Positions 46,892-59,029 of a stretch of 64,000 bases of DNA are shown here, in pieces. The translations under genes were made by a program, and so were the position numbers. Location: assembly GCF_036323735.1 (NCBI RefSeq), contig NC_086040.1, forward strand, positions 7,904,568 through 7,968,567. Direction: 5' to 3'. The number at the start of each line of letters is the position of its first letter. Position 1 is the stretch's first letter. The notes below the pieces were generated by a model. That model was not told where the DNA came from. It saw nothing but the letters and a program-made list of their open reading frames with translations, and did no database searches. Source of the stretch: Rattus norvegicus (Eukaryota > Chordata > Mammalia > Rodentia > Muridae).

Positions 46892-49132
46892 CTAAGCAAG
46901 ATTGATTTTTAGATGCTTTAGAAACATGGAATTTTTCTGATATACTTGGTCTAATGACACAAGGTCTAAATGATATTTTTCGATGTGGAATTTCCCTTGG
47001 ACCTTTGAAAATATAAAAAAAAAAGGTTTTGTAATATTGAAGTCTAATTTGGAAAATGACAAATCACTTTGAACATGGAGAACACTTTCTGGAGCCCTAG
47101 AGAGGGGTGAAGAAATTCTCTGAAACCCTGGGGAGACGGTGAACCTGCCTTTTGGTTTGAAAAAGGAGTTTCTTGAGCATCTTGGGACAATATGGAATGT
47201 CCAGTATGCCCTTGTAAGGATTGGCAACTTTCCACAATTCATTCCTCATTTTTGGAAAATTCCAAGGCCTTTTGGACAGATGGAGAATGTGTGGGACTCA
47301 CCTGAGGAATAGTTGTATCTTTTGTTTTCTCCTTGTTAGCAGAAGATGACACAAGATCCATTTTCACAGAAGGGGGAAGGTTGAAACTGTCTTCCTTATA
47401 GGAAAAAGTTCTCAAGACTCCATCCGAAGGATCAAATCTTAACCCTGTGTTTCTAGAGGGTCCACTAGAAACACTTATGGTCCACATTGGTAGAGGGAAA
47501 ATGTCGACTATTTCTTCCCAGAGTGGACATGTGATATAAGTCTACTTGGCTAGATTGGGATAGTTGTAAAGCATGCTGTTCACATGCAGTAGATCCTAAG
47601 ACATCCTTCTCAGATGAGGAAGGCCTTAATGTACCATGTATATGTGGAGAAATCCTGACCATGACATCAGAATGGGGGTTAGGTTTGAGAGCTACCTCTG
47701 AAGACGTGACTTCTCCTAGAGCATCATGGACATATGTGAAAGGTCTGGGAGCCTCATGAGCAGATAACGATGTTTCTACATGTCGTTGTGTAATTGTGGA
47801 AGTTACAAGAAAAATTTCTTCTGCTGGAGAAATGGAAACAGACTTTCGTATAGAAGTGTCAGGTTCCCTAGCCTGCTTGATAGGCAAAACGGATTCCAAG
47901 GCCCCTTCAAGAGATAAGGTAAAATCCAGAGCCTTTAAGGTATTTGGCAGATGTTCTGGGTCTAGTTGTGGGTATAAAGAAGGACAGGAAACCATTTGTG
48001 CATATTTGGAAGAGTGTGTAACATCTTTTGTATTTGGGGAAGATGGCTGATCTTGAGGAGATTAAGAAGTTCCTATAGCCACCAGTGAAGTTAGCGGAGG
48101 TCATATCCATTCTTTTGCCCAAATGGAATCCAAGGAATCCCTTTCCTCAGATGTCAAGGATGGTACAGACACTGGTGTTTTCTTATCATGTTCCTCCACT
48201 CCTGGTTCACATATGGTTGGATCCATAACCTTCTCTACAGATGGAATATGTCCTAGAACATCTTTTGTATATGTGACACATCCACAAGCCATTTCTAAAT
48301 ATGTGGCTGTGGGTAGAACTCCTTTTGTAGATGTTTCTTGTCTCACAGTCTATTTATGAGATAGAGTACTACTCAGTGAATCCTGCTAAGTTTGGGAAAT
48401 ACTATCATCTCTGATGTATATGTGGAAAATTTTGGAGCCTCTCCTTACAGGATAGAATGACCTAGTGTCCCATGAGGAGGTAGGGGATGTTGTATCTTCT
48501 CTGCACTTTGTATAAATATCGAGTCTGCATGGCTCATTGACTGTGTGTTGTGATAAACTTGGCTCTTTTGGGCCTGATGACAAGTCAGGAGGGACCTTTT
48601 GGGTGGTAGAAGATATTTGAATAATTCTATGTTGTAAAGGGACATTGGAAGTACTGGGGGAGATGGTGAGGGTGCTTGATCATATTTTTTATGTGCAGAA
48701 GGCACAAGAGTTCCTTGGGCTGACACAGAATTTTCTACCACATCTTGCATGTGTATGGAACACTGAAGAGCCCCTTCTGAAACTGTCAATGGTCCTTGAT
48801 CTAATGATGTACATACAGAAAGTTTTGTCTCTGCTTGGGCTGGTATGTGTGTTATGAGGTTCACTTGGGGATTTGTGACTGCATTTTTTCCCCCTTGGAC
48901 CGTAAGTGATGATTTAATCTCATTTTTAATAGTGGAGGACTTTGAAGTTCCTCTTGGTTTAATAGGGAAGCTCTGAAACCCCCTTTGTCAGCAGAATCAG
49001 GTTTAAAATTCACTTTACCCCAAGCAGATTGCATTTGACACTTTGGTGGAGATTGGGGACATCTTTGACTGTCTTGCGGATTGGACATAGCTCTCTGCAC
49101 TGCTTTGGCATCTGTCAACGGTATTAAGTCTC
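46892..49132 (-). pseudogene. Decayed exon encoding decapeptide repeats
   Basis: On the minus strand about 2.2 kb are almost continuously open, with changes of frame near 48860, 48440, 47480 and 47240 and in-frame stops at 48101-48103 and 48062-48064. The translation falls into ten-residue repeats, for example LEGALESVLP, VHDALGEVTS, SEVALKPNPH, IHGTLRPSSS, EKDVLGSTAC, EQHALQLSQS. A rough consensus is x-(E/H)-(D/G)-A-L-x-P-S-x-S. Elsewhere TKGVLPTATY and TKDVLGHIPS keep the same register. A polypyrimidine acceptor CCCCTCTCCACAG precedes 49132. No signal peptide or known domain is seen, and I do not recognise the protein. Ser/Pro-rich repeats in one large exon are typical of fast-evolving germline or structural proteins, but that is inference. 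Confidence 0.7.
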
Positions 49133-49364
49133 CTGTGGAGAGGGGGCATGTCTTAATCTATTTGTGGAATATGAGTAATCACTAAGATTACCTTTAAGAG
49201 AAGAAATTTTGCAGCCCTCTTTGTCTGATGGGACCTATTGTACCTCCCCTTGACCAGAGGGGTCTTCTCCATCTCACTTTGGAGGAGAATTAGAAAGATT
49301 AGAGACTTGCATGATAGGGAATGAACATTTGAAACTCCTTTGGAAACTCTGTGAGACACAGAGC
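49133..49364. other. Sequence between the repeat exon and the L1
   Basis: Probably intron of the decayed minus-strand gene. A clear L1 target duplication is not visible, although GAATGAACATTTG near 49320 weakly resembles GAATGTGAACAGAT near 56130. Confidence 0.4.
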
Positions 49365-50500
49365 TCATCACCCAGAAGAGTGGGCAATACTGGGACTTAG
49401 GGAAGGAGAGACTGCAACTTCTGTCCACCTGTTCCCACATCCCTAGCCCAATTGGAAACTGCATAGTGCCTCTGGATCCATGAATATAGGAGCAGTCAGC
49501 TTCAGGAGCCCTGGAGTGCAAACGGCACCTGGATCTGAATTAGTCCTAAATGCATCCTACACCCAAATCTCGTGGTGTGGGGAAGACTTAGACCTTCAGA
49601 GGGGCAGAAACCCCTGAGAACTCTGCTCACATTCCTGACTCAAGAAAAAACCACCAGGCTCCAACTGGGCCTCCTGTGCATAGGGACATAGGAGCAGTAG
49701 GGGCAGGACATTTCTGCTTGCGGCTTTCATAGAGAGCTGAAATTCAGCCGAGGAGCGGCTTCTGGCCTGAGACCAGAGGTGGATCCAACTTTTCTCCTCT
49801 AAGTGACCTGACTGGTGGACTCTGAACAAAGAAAGGCAGAACTCTTCTGGGACCAGGTACTTCCAGTTTCTAGCTGGCACCTGAAACTCGTCATCCCGGC
49901 CCAGAGCTCCTTGCTCCTAGACGCTGTGGGAGAGAGAGCTGATTACCGAGGAGTGTGTACAATACTGAGCCTACAAGGAAAAGAGACTGCCACGTCTGCC
50001 CACCGTTACCAACATCTCTGGCCCCAGACAAAGTGCATAGTGCTTCTGGACCCAGGAATATAGAGTAGTAAAACTGCAGGAGCACCATGTCCCAGACTGC
50101 CTGGATCTGAAATGAACTGGTTGAATAGCTCCCTGCACACGAATCCAGAGGGTGGGGGAACTAGACTTTCAGAGGAGCAGATACTCCTGGGAAACCAGAG
50201 GATACTACTCTCTCCCCAGAATCCCGACTCAAGAGGAAAATACCTTGTGCCTTCTGTACCCCCTCCCCCACAGAAGGACCTAGGAGAAGTATGGGAATTT
50301 CCTTCTGGTTCCTGCCCACAGGGAGAGCTTAAAGCCAGTGGACAGGAGAAACTACTCGGCTGAGAGCAGAATACTCTGTTCCCATAACTGGCTAAAAGAA
50401 AACAGGAAAACAGGTTTACAGCCATCCTGACACCCGAGCCTACAGGACTATCAAGCCACTGTCAGATTTAGCAAGACAAGCTAACTCCAGAGACAACCTG
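49365..50500 (+). promoter_or_regulatory. L1 5'-UTR: two tandem monomers
   Basis: Monomer 1 (about 49365-49935) and monomer 2 (from about 49936) align over their length. Paired phrases are AGTGGGCAATACTGGGAC with AGTGTGTACAATACTGAG, and AGACTTTCAGAGGAGCAG with AGACCTTCAGAGGGGCAG. Rat L1 5'-UTRs are known to be built of such internal-promoter monomers. Confidence 0.8.
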
Positions 50501-51563
50501 ATGGCTAGAATCAAGAACAGGAACTCAAACAAGAGTAATCAAGACTACTTAGGCTCACTTAGAGCCCAAATCTCCCACAAAAGCAAACACTGGATATCCA
50601 AACACTCCAGAAAAGCAAGATCTAGATTTAAGTTCACATTTTATCATAATCATGGAGGATGTTAAGAAGGTCATAAATAAGTCTCTGGAGAAAATACAGG
50701 ACAACAGAAAGTACAGAAGCAAACAAGTAGAATCCGAGAAAGAGGGAACACAAAACTACCTTAAAGAACTACTCGACAAACAACAAAACAGGAGAAGGAA
50801 ATGGAAAAAAAAATCCAGGAGTTAGAATGGAAAAAGAAACAATAAAGAAAGCACAAAGGAAGCCAACCCTGGAGATGGAAAACTCAGGAAAGAGACCAGG
50901 AGTCATAGATCTGAGAATCAATAACAGGATAAAGAGATAGAAGACATAATCTAATGAGCAGAAGATTCCATAGAAATCATTGACACAACTTTCAAATATA
51001 ATGTAAAAAGGAAAAGCACGTAGCCCAAAATATACAGGAAATCCAGGACACAATGAGAAGATCAAACCTAAGGATAACAGGTATAGAAGAGAGTAAAGAC
51101 TACCAACATCAAGGGACAGTAATAATTTAAACAAAATTATAGAAAAAACTTCCCTAATCTAAAGAAAGAGATGCCCATAAATATACACAAAGCCTACAGA
51201 AATCCAAATAGATTGGACCAGAAAAGGATATCCTCCCATCACATAATAGTCAAAGCACAAAATGCGCAAAACAAATAAAAATATTAAAAGCAGTAAGGGA
51301 AAATGTTAAATAACATATAAAGACAGACCTATCAGAATTACAACAGAATTCTCACCAGAGACTATGAAAGCAAGAAGATCCTGCAGAGATGTCACACAGA
51401 CACTAAGAGAACAAAAATGCCAGCCCAGGTTATGGTAACTAACAAAACTCTCAATTAAAATAAATGAAGAAACCAAGATATTCCATGAAAAAACCAAATT
51501 TACACAATATCTTTCTACATATCCAGTCCTACTGGACACTCACTGGCAAACAAGGAGGCAAGT
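50501..51563 (+). pseudogene. L1 ORF1 (RNA-binding protein), decayed
   Basis: ATGGCTAG at 50501 matches the usual ORF1 start, and the coiled-coil part (lysine/glutamate-rich) and the RRM/C-terminal part are in order. Numerous stops and indels. The intact product is the trimeric RNA chaperone of L1 particles. Confidence 0.85.
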
Positions 51564-51639
51564 AAAATCATAGATAAAGCAAGAAATTAATCTTTTCACA
51601 ACAAAACAAAGAGAAGCACACAAACATAAACTAACCTCC

Positions 51640-54600
51640 AATTATGAAAATAAGAGAAAGTGACCATCACTATTCCTGAATATCTCTCAATTACAATGGA
51701 CTCAATTCCCCACGAAAATATACAGATTTACAAACTGGATATGTAATGAGGATCCAGCGTTTTGCACTACAGGAAACACACTTCAGAGACAAAGACAGAC
51801 ACTACCTCAGAGTAAAAGGCTGGAAAAATACTTTCCAAGCAAATGGTCTGAAGAAGTACGCTGGAGTAGCCATTCTAATATATAAAATTTACTTTCAACA
51901 AAACTCATCAAAAAGCATTAGGAAGAACACTTCATATTAATCAAAGGAAAAATCCACAAAGATGAAAAGAAAATATAAATATCTACGCTCCAAATACAAG
52001 GGCACCTACATACCTAAAATAAATTTTACTAAAGCTCAACGAACATATTACACCACAAATAAGAATAGCAGGAGATTTAAACTCCTTTCTCATCACTAGA
52101 CTGTTTCATGGAAACAGAATTTAAACAGAAACATAGACAGACTAACAGAAGTTTTAAACCAAATGGACTTAAAAGATATTTTAGAACATTCTATCATAAA
52201 ACAAAAGGATATAACTTCTCACCAGTTCAAGGCACTTTCTCCAAAACTGATCATATGGTCAGTCAAAAATCAGGCCTGAAAGGATACAGAAAGATAGAAA
52301 TAATCCAATGCATCCTATCAGACCACCATTGGCTAAGGCAGTTCTTCAATAACAATTAGGAAAGAACACCCACTTATACATGGAAGTTTTACAATGCTCT
52401 ACTCAATAATAACTTGGTCAAGGAAGAAATAAAGAAAGAAATTAAAGACTTCTTAGAATTTAATGAAAATGAAGGTACGATATACCCAAACTTTTGGAAC
52501 ACAATGAAAGCTGTGCTAAAAGGAAAACTCATACCTCAGAGTGCCTGCAGAAAGAAACAAGAGAGAGCATACCTTAGCAGCTTGACAGTAAACCTAAAAG
52601 CTCTAGAACAAAAGGAAGAAAATACATGCAGGAATATTAGAAGGCAGGAATTAATCAAACTCAGGGCTGAAATCAACTAAGTAGAAAAAAAGGGAGTATA
52701 CAAAGAATCAACAGAAACAATACCTGGTTCTCTTAGAAAATCAAAAGGATATATTAATGCATAGCGAGACTAACCAGAGGATACAGAGAGTGTGTCCATA
52801 TTAACAAAATAAAATGTTAAAAAGGGAGACATTACAGCAGAATCAGAAGAAATTAAAAAAAAAATCATTGTACTACAAAAGCCTATGTTCAACAAAACTT
52901 GAAAATCTGAAGAAAAAGGACAATTTACTAGACACATACAAGGTAACAAAGCTAAATCAGGAAATGATAAACCATTTAAACAACCTATAACTCCCAACGG
53001 AATGAGCAAGCTTCAAAATTCTCCCAACCAAAACCAGTCCAGGATCAGATGGGTTTAGTGCAGATATCCATCCAAAATACATTGAAATTTTCATAACAAT
53101 ACTGTCCAAACTATGCCATAAAATTGAAACAGATGGAGTACTACCAAATTGCTTTCATGAAGCCACAATTACTCTTATCAATAAAACACAGAGAGACCCA
53201 ACAAAGAAAGAGAACTTCAGACCAATTTCTCTTATCAATATCAACACAAAAATACTCAAAGAAATTCTTGCAAACCTAGTCCTACAACACATTAAACAAT
53301 CATCCACTATGATTAAGTAGGATTCATCCCAGGTTTGCTGGGATGCTTTAATATAGAGAAAACCAAAAACCTAATAAACTGAATAAACAAACTCAAAGAT
53401 GAAAACCACACTATCCTTTCATTAGATGCGGAGAAAGATTTGTACAAAATTCAACATCAATTCATGATAAAAGTCTTGGAAAGTACAGGAATTTAAGGCC
53501 CAAACCTAAACATACACAGCAAATACGTAGCTAACATTAAACTAAGTGGAGAGAAACTTAAAGGAATCACACTGAAATCAGGGACTAGACATGGCTGCAC
53601 AGTCTCTCACAAATTATTCAATATATTTCTAGACATCTTAGTCAGAGCAAGCAGACACTGAAAGAGGTCAAAGAGATATAGATTGGAAAGGAAGAAGTCA
53701 AAACAGAACTGTTTGTAGTTGATATTTTAGTATTCTTAGTGATCTCAAAAGTTCCACAAGAGAATTACTAAGCCTGATAAACAATTTCAGCAAAGTGGCT
53801 AGGTATAAAAATAACTCTGCACAAAAGCTAAAGAAGCAGAAAAAGAATCTAGGGATATGACAACCTTCACAATTGCCACAAATAATATAAAATATCTCGG
53901 AATGACTTTATCCAAGCAATTAAAGATGTGTATAAGCAGAATATCAAGTCTCTGAAGAATCTGAACGAGATTTCAGAAGATAGAAAGATCTCCGATGCCC
54001 ATGGTCTGGCAGGATTATTCTAGTAAAAATTGCCATTATACCAAAAGTGATCTACAGATTCATTACAATTCCCATAAAAATTCCAATCCAATTCTTCATA
54101 GAGTTAGACAGAACAATTCATAAATTCATCTGGAATAACAAAAAACACAGAATATCTAAAACTGTCCTCAACAATAAAAGGGCTTCATTTGGAATCACTA
54201 TCCCTGAACTCAAGCAGTCTTACAGAGCAACAGTGATAAAAACTGTATGGCATTGAGACAGAGCCAGGCAAATAAACCAGTGGAATAGAACTGAAGACCC
54301 AGAAATGAATCCACACACCCATGGTTACTTAATTTTTGAGAAAGAGCCAGACCCATCCAATGGAAAAAAAGATAGCATTTTCAGCAAGTTTTGCTGGTTC
54401 AACTGGAGGTTAGCATGTAGAAAAAGGCAAACTGATCCATTCATACTGCCCTGTAGAAACCTTTAGTCAAACTGGTTCAAGGACCTCCACATCAAACCGG
54501 ATACACTCAAACTAATAGAAGAAAATGGGGAAGCGTCTCTAACACATTGGCACTGGAGAAATTTTCCTCAAGAAAACAACAATGGCTCATGCTCTAAGAT

Positions 54601-55478
54601 TAAGAATCCACAAATGCGATCTCATAAGTCTACAAAGTTTTGTATGGCAGAGGACACTGTTGTTAGGATAAAATGACAACCAAAAATGGGAAAAAGATCT
54701 TTTACCGTCCTACAGCAGTTAGAGGGCAAATATCCAAAAATACAAAGAAATCATGAAGTTAGATTTCAGGGAGACAAATAACCCTATTGAAACATGGGGT
54801 TCCGAGTAAAACAAAGAATTCAAAGCTAAAGAATATCGAAACACCTAAAGAAATGTTCAACATCTTTTGTCATAAGGGAAATGCAAATCAAAAACCCAGA
54901 GATTTCACCTCAGACCAGTGAGAATGGCTAAGATCAAAAACTCAGGTGACAGCAAATGCTGGCGAGGATTCGGAGAAAGAGGAAATCTCCTCCATTGTTG
55001 ATGGGATTGCAGACTGGTACAACCATTCTGGAAACCAGTCTGGATGTTCCTCAGGAAATTGGACATTGAACTACGTGAGGATCCTGCTATACCTCTCGGG
55101 CATATTCTCAAAAGATGACCCAACATATAACAGAGACACGTGCTCCACTAAGTTCATAGAAGCCTTTTTTATAATAGTCAGAAGCTAGAAAGAACCCAGA
55201 TGGCTTCAACAGAGGAATGGATACAGAAAATATGGTACATCTACACAATGGAATATTACTGAGCTATCAAAAACAATGACTTTATGACATTCCTAGGCAA
55301 ATGGTTGGAACTGGAAAATATCATCCTGAGTGAGGTAACCCAATCACAGAAAGACATACATGGTATGCACTCATTGATAAGTGGCTATTAGCCCAAATGC
55401 TTGAATTACCCTAGATGCACAGAACACATGAAACTCAAGATGGATGATCTAAATGTTAATGCTTCACTCCTTCTTTAA
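51640..55478 (+). pseudogene. L1 ORF2 (endonuclease-reverse transcriptase), decayed
   Basis: The endonuclease domain is seen near 51700-52360 (LQETHFRDKDRHYLRVKGW), followed by a linker. The reverse-transcriptase domain starts near 53040 (PDGF) and the C-terminal domain lies at 54850-55478. The catalytic FADD of the polymerase reads FVVD at 53712-53723. Many frameshifts and stops make it non-functional. The stop TAA at 55476-55478 is at the normal end. Confidence 0.92.
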
Positions 55479-56125
55479 AAGGGGAACAAGAATACCCTTG
55501 GCAGGGAATAGCGAGGCAAAGATTAGAACAGAGTCAGAAGGAACAACCTTTCAGAGCCTGCCCCACATGTGGCACATACATATTCAGCCACCAAACTAGA
55601 TAAGATGGACGAAGCAAAGAAGTGCAGGCTGAAAGGAACTTGAAGTAGATCTCTCCTGAGAGACACAGCTAGAAAGAATACAGCAAATACAGAGGTGAAT
55701 GCCAGCAGCAAACCACTGAACTGAGAACCGGACCCCCGTTGAAGGAATCAGAGAAAGGACTGGAATAGCTTGAAGGGACTCAGGACCCCATATGAACAAC
55801 AATGCCAACAAACCAGAGCTTCTAGGACTAAGCCACTACCCAAAGACTATACATGGACTGGCCCTGGCCTCCAACCTCATAGGTAGCAATGACTTTCCTA
55901 GTAAGAGCACCAGTGGAAGGGCAAGACCTTGGTCCTGCCAATGGCGAACCCCCAGTGAACGTGGTTGTTGGGGCGAGGAAGGTAATGGCGGGGGGAGGAT
56001 GGGAAGGGGAACACCCATAAAGGAGGGGAGGGGGAGGTGTTGGGGGATGTTGGCCTGGAAACCGGGAAGGGGAATAACAGTCGAAATGTAAATAAGAAAT
56101 ACTCAAGTTAATAAAGATAAAAAAA
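55479..56125 (+). mobile_element. L1 3'-UTR with G-rich tract
   Basis: The sequence corresponds to the reverse complement of the L1 pieces in the array. Between 55988 and 56046 several G-runs of 4-6 occur, a potential quadruplex region common in L1 3'-UTRs. Confidence 0.9.
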
Positions 56126-56688
56126 ATGAATGTGAACAGATAAACACATACCGGTTTTCACTTCTTCATTATTTCAAGAACCTGAAAGAGAATATATAAT
56201 GTTCCAGAGACAAAATATGGGAATTTAAATTAGCTGGCATACATATGTTGTTAAAATTTTCTGCCTTTTCTTATTTAATAATTTTGACTATTCCTGCTAT
56301 GAATGAAAACACGGTTGTGTAATGTCTACCAATCCCAAAAGCCTGAAACATTGTGAAAAACTGTCATATTTCTCCCTAATGTGGGTCTTTGGTCACCATC
56401 CTTTTCATTGCCCATCTAAAGTCTGTTTCTCAAGTAGATCAGAGGACTGATTATGTGAGCGTGTCTCTCTCATGCAGAAGACCAAGGAACTTTCTGTACT
56501 TGCATGTTTTTGCTCTTGTGAGCATGTAAATAAAACTTACAGTTCCATGAACAAAACATGGCTGTCCAATGGGACCCCCGTTAATCAAAATCTTTCTTTC
56601 TGCCATCAGTGAACTTTAGCACACTGGTAACAATGCAGACTATAATATAAAGGAATAATCCTGGAATAACAAGAACAACAACAACAAC
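56126..56688. other. Unassigned sequence
   Basis: Unique-looking DNA. AAATAAAACTTACAG near 56529 looks like a polyadenylation signal on the plus strand, without a recognised gene upstream. Confidence 0.4.
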
Positions 56689-56712
56689 AATGATAATAAT
56701 AATAATAGTAAA

Positions 56713-56760
<48 letters not shown>
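56689..56760. repeat. (AAT)n microsatellite
   Basis: About 20 AAT trinucleotides, uninterrupted at the right end, with an AAC-rich left edge. Confidence 0.95.
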
Positions 56761-56761
<1 letters not shown>

Positions 56762-56994
56762 GAATAATGCCCTAGAGGGATCATGGACTAAGGAAAGTAA
56801 ATGTTGAGCCGTGTTTTTCAAGGGATATTGTATCCATGAAAGCAAATTACCTCACACATGAAAATCACGGCTTCACAGAGAGAGTTGAGAATCAGATTGG
56901 TCTTTTCTTAGGACAAGAGAAAGATTCTCCAACCTTCCAAAAATAAAACCAATGTAGACGGTCTGTTTGAGGATAGTTAGCTTGTGCATGACTA
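56761..56994. other. Unassigned sequence
   Basis: No element recognised. Confidence 0.4.
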
Positions 56995-57037
<43 letters not shown>

Positions 57038-57043
57038 CACAAA

Positions 57044-57093
<50 letters not shown>

Positions 57094-57098
57094 CACAT
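56995..57098. repeat. (CA)n microsatellite
   Basis: About 50 CA dinucleotides with a few AAACA interruptions. Cys/Val frames on the minus strand are artefacts. Confidence 0.95.
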
Positions 57099-57917
57099 CT
57101 GATGTCTGCTTCTTAGAGTGTCCAGGTGCACACCAGGAGTGAAAGGATGAAGTGGATCCAGGAACCAGTCGGTCAGCAGAATCTTGGTCTGCCTGCAAGT
57201 GAGTTAGGGGTTCCTCCAAGGAATTCAGTGTCACAGCTCTTTTAGAAGGTATTCGGGGATGCGCTGTGTGCATATATTTTACTCAGGGTGAACAAGGGCT
57301 ACACAAACCTTGGAGAGCAGGAAGGAGTTTTCGGGTGCATTTACACTGATGGAGGCCTCCTTTGGTTGAGCTTCTTTAATCTCTGTCCCAGCCTCGGTCT
57401 GTTGTTCAGAGATCTCCATTTGATCTCCTCAGAAACCGACTCCACTGAATGTGACCCATCCCTACCCCTGAGGTCTTGCTTTCAAAGGATTGCAGGTTCA
57501 GACTCTGCATTCCCCATCAGATTAAATCCTCAGGAAGGTGGCCCTCTAGATGCCATGAATTAACCAGTGCATCGAGTTTCTGCCTTCACCCGTATGTCCC
57601 CTAATTTTGGCCGGTTCTATCTGCACCGCGCTATCCCTCCAATTTCCCCACCAACCTTCCGCTCCTGTCCTCAGTTGCCCTCACTCACCCACAGAATCTG
57701 TTCCAGTTTTCCTTTCAGAAAGGTCGATGCTTTCCCCCTCACGGGTCTTCTCCTTTCCTTTGTCCTCTCTGCATTTGTAGACTGTAGATAGAATATGATT
57801 TTTCTCACAGCTGATACCATGCATAGGTAAAGGACAGCCATGTTTGTGTCTCTAGGTCTCAGTTCCCTCTCAGGCTGGTTTCTTTTTCCAGTTTCATCTA
57901 TTTTCTCTTAAGCTTCA
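57099..57917. other. Unique, moderately GC-rich sequence
   Basis: No SINE or LINE is seen from here to about 59010, which is unusual for this window. Open frames of 70-90 codons exist on the plus strand but match nothing I know. It may hold exons of an unidentified gene. Confidence 0.45.
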
Positions 57918-58050
57918 TGATGTCATGCCCCACCCAATGATGTCATACCCCGCCTCCATGATGTGATTTCCCGACCCCATGATGTCATGGCCCACCCCAT
58001 GATGCCATGCCCGACACAAATGATGTCACACCATCGTCCCCGTGATGTCA
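57918..58050. promoter_or_regulatory. Seven phased CRE-like octamers
   Basis: TGATGTCA occurs exactly at 57918, 57938, 57980, 58021 and 58043, with variants TGATGTGA at 57959 and TGATGCCA at 58000. Spacing is 20-22 bp, two helical turns, with C-rich spacers (CCCCACCC). The complement is TGACATCA, a CRE/ATF-type site variant. The cluster lies upstream of the minus-strand repeat exon. It may equally be a simple minisatellite. Confidence 0.55.
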
Positions 58051-59029
58051 TGTCCCCGGCCCGCTCCTTGCCATAATGTTTGTATCTATTCACCAGGTAA
58101 CATTCTGAATGCTGACCTGGCACCACACTCCTCCAGGCCCGCACCACTTACATTCCCTCCTCCTATCCTCTCCCCTTCTTCTCTGAGAGAGTGGAATAAC
58201 CCTCTGGGAGCACCCTCTCCCCTGGCACATCATGTCTCTGCAGGACTAGATTCATCGTCTCCCACCAGGTCCTGAAAACGCAGTCCGGGTAGGAGAACAG
58301 GATCCACAGACAGGCGACGGGTTTAGTGACCCTACATGAGGACCATTGTGCTCCTCTGCCTCTCTCAGTCCTTCCCTCAGCTTTTCAGTGAGACTCACTG
58401 TGCTCCATCCAGTATTTGTCCATGCGCCTCTGCTTTTCTGTCAGTTAGCTGCTCGGTGGATCCTTGCAGAGGACAGTAATTCTACCCTCCCTTCTGCAAA
58501 CATAAAAAAGGACCATTAATAATGTCAGGGTTTGCCCTATGCCCATAGGATAAGTCTCACGTCCGTCCGCTTATCATTTCGCCACTCCCTCATTTCCTCT
58601 TCCATCTCTGTCCCTGTGTCTCTAATAGAGGGGGCAATTACTGGGTCAAAATTTGGGAGTGGGTTAGGGTCCTTAACCTTCCACTTTGGGTCCTCCGTGG
58701 CTACGAAAAGTGACCATTTCAGTCTCCGTATCCCCACTGCTACGAGTCTCAGCTAAAGTCACCCTCATGGATGCCGGTGTAGCCTCAACCATCCCAGATT
58801 GCTGGCAAATCATAGAGATAGCACCCACCCTGGAAAGTCACTGATTTGTGTTTATTCTCTTGGCCCTCTGTCCCTCTTGCCCGTCTCTACCAAAATGTTT
58901 CTCAAATCCCATTTCCCGTCCCATCCCCTCAGCCACCAAATCCTTTCCTTCCATCTGCCTTTCATTATTTTATTCATCCTTCTGAGTGAAATTCAAGCAT
59001 TTTCTTAGGCCTTGCATCTTGTTTAGCCT
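58051..59029. other. Unique sequence with splice-like signals
   Basis: On the plus strand TTCACCAGGTAAC near 58090 looks like a donor and ATGTCTCTGCAG ending near 58242 like an acceptor. On the minus strand 58737-58537 is open for 66 codons, charged (DTGTEMEEEMREWRNDK) and unidentified. I cannot assemble a gene model from these. Confidence 0.35.

Larger units (their letters stand above)
49365..56125 (+). mobile_element. Near-full-length LINE-1, inactive
   Basis: Order is complete: two tandem 5' monomers, ORF1, a short spacer, ORF2, a G-rich 3'-UTR and an A-rich end (AATAAAGATAAAAAAAATG). About 6.75 kb. Both ORFs carry many stops and frameshifts; the longest uninterrupted ORF2 piece is under 90 codons. 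The monomer type and 3'-UTR are those of rat-lineage L1. It lies opposite in strand to the repeat exon. Confidence 0.93.

Noticed and set aside
49153..49521. 122-codon minus-strand frame
   Set aside because: Most of it is antisense to the first L1 5' monomer and does not show the decapeptide register.
50006..50425. 139-codon minus-strand frame
   Set aside because: It lies wholly antisense to the second L1 monomer.
50769..51134. 121-codon minus-strand hydrophobic frame
   Set aside because: It is antisense to L1 ORF1, where A-rich coding gives open Phe/Leu-rich complements.
57923..58147. 74-codon minus-strand frame with repeated MTSWG-like phrases
   Set aside because: The repeats come from the 20-22 bp CRE-like minisatellite, which is not a multiple-of-three coding repeat throughout.
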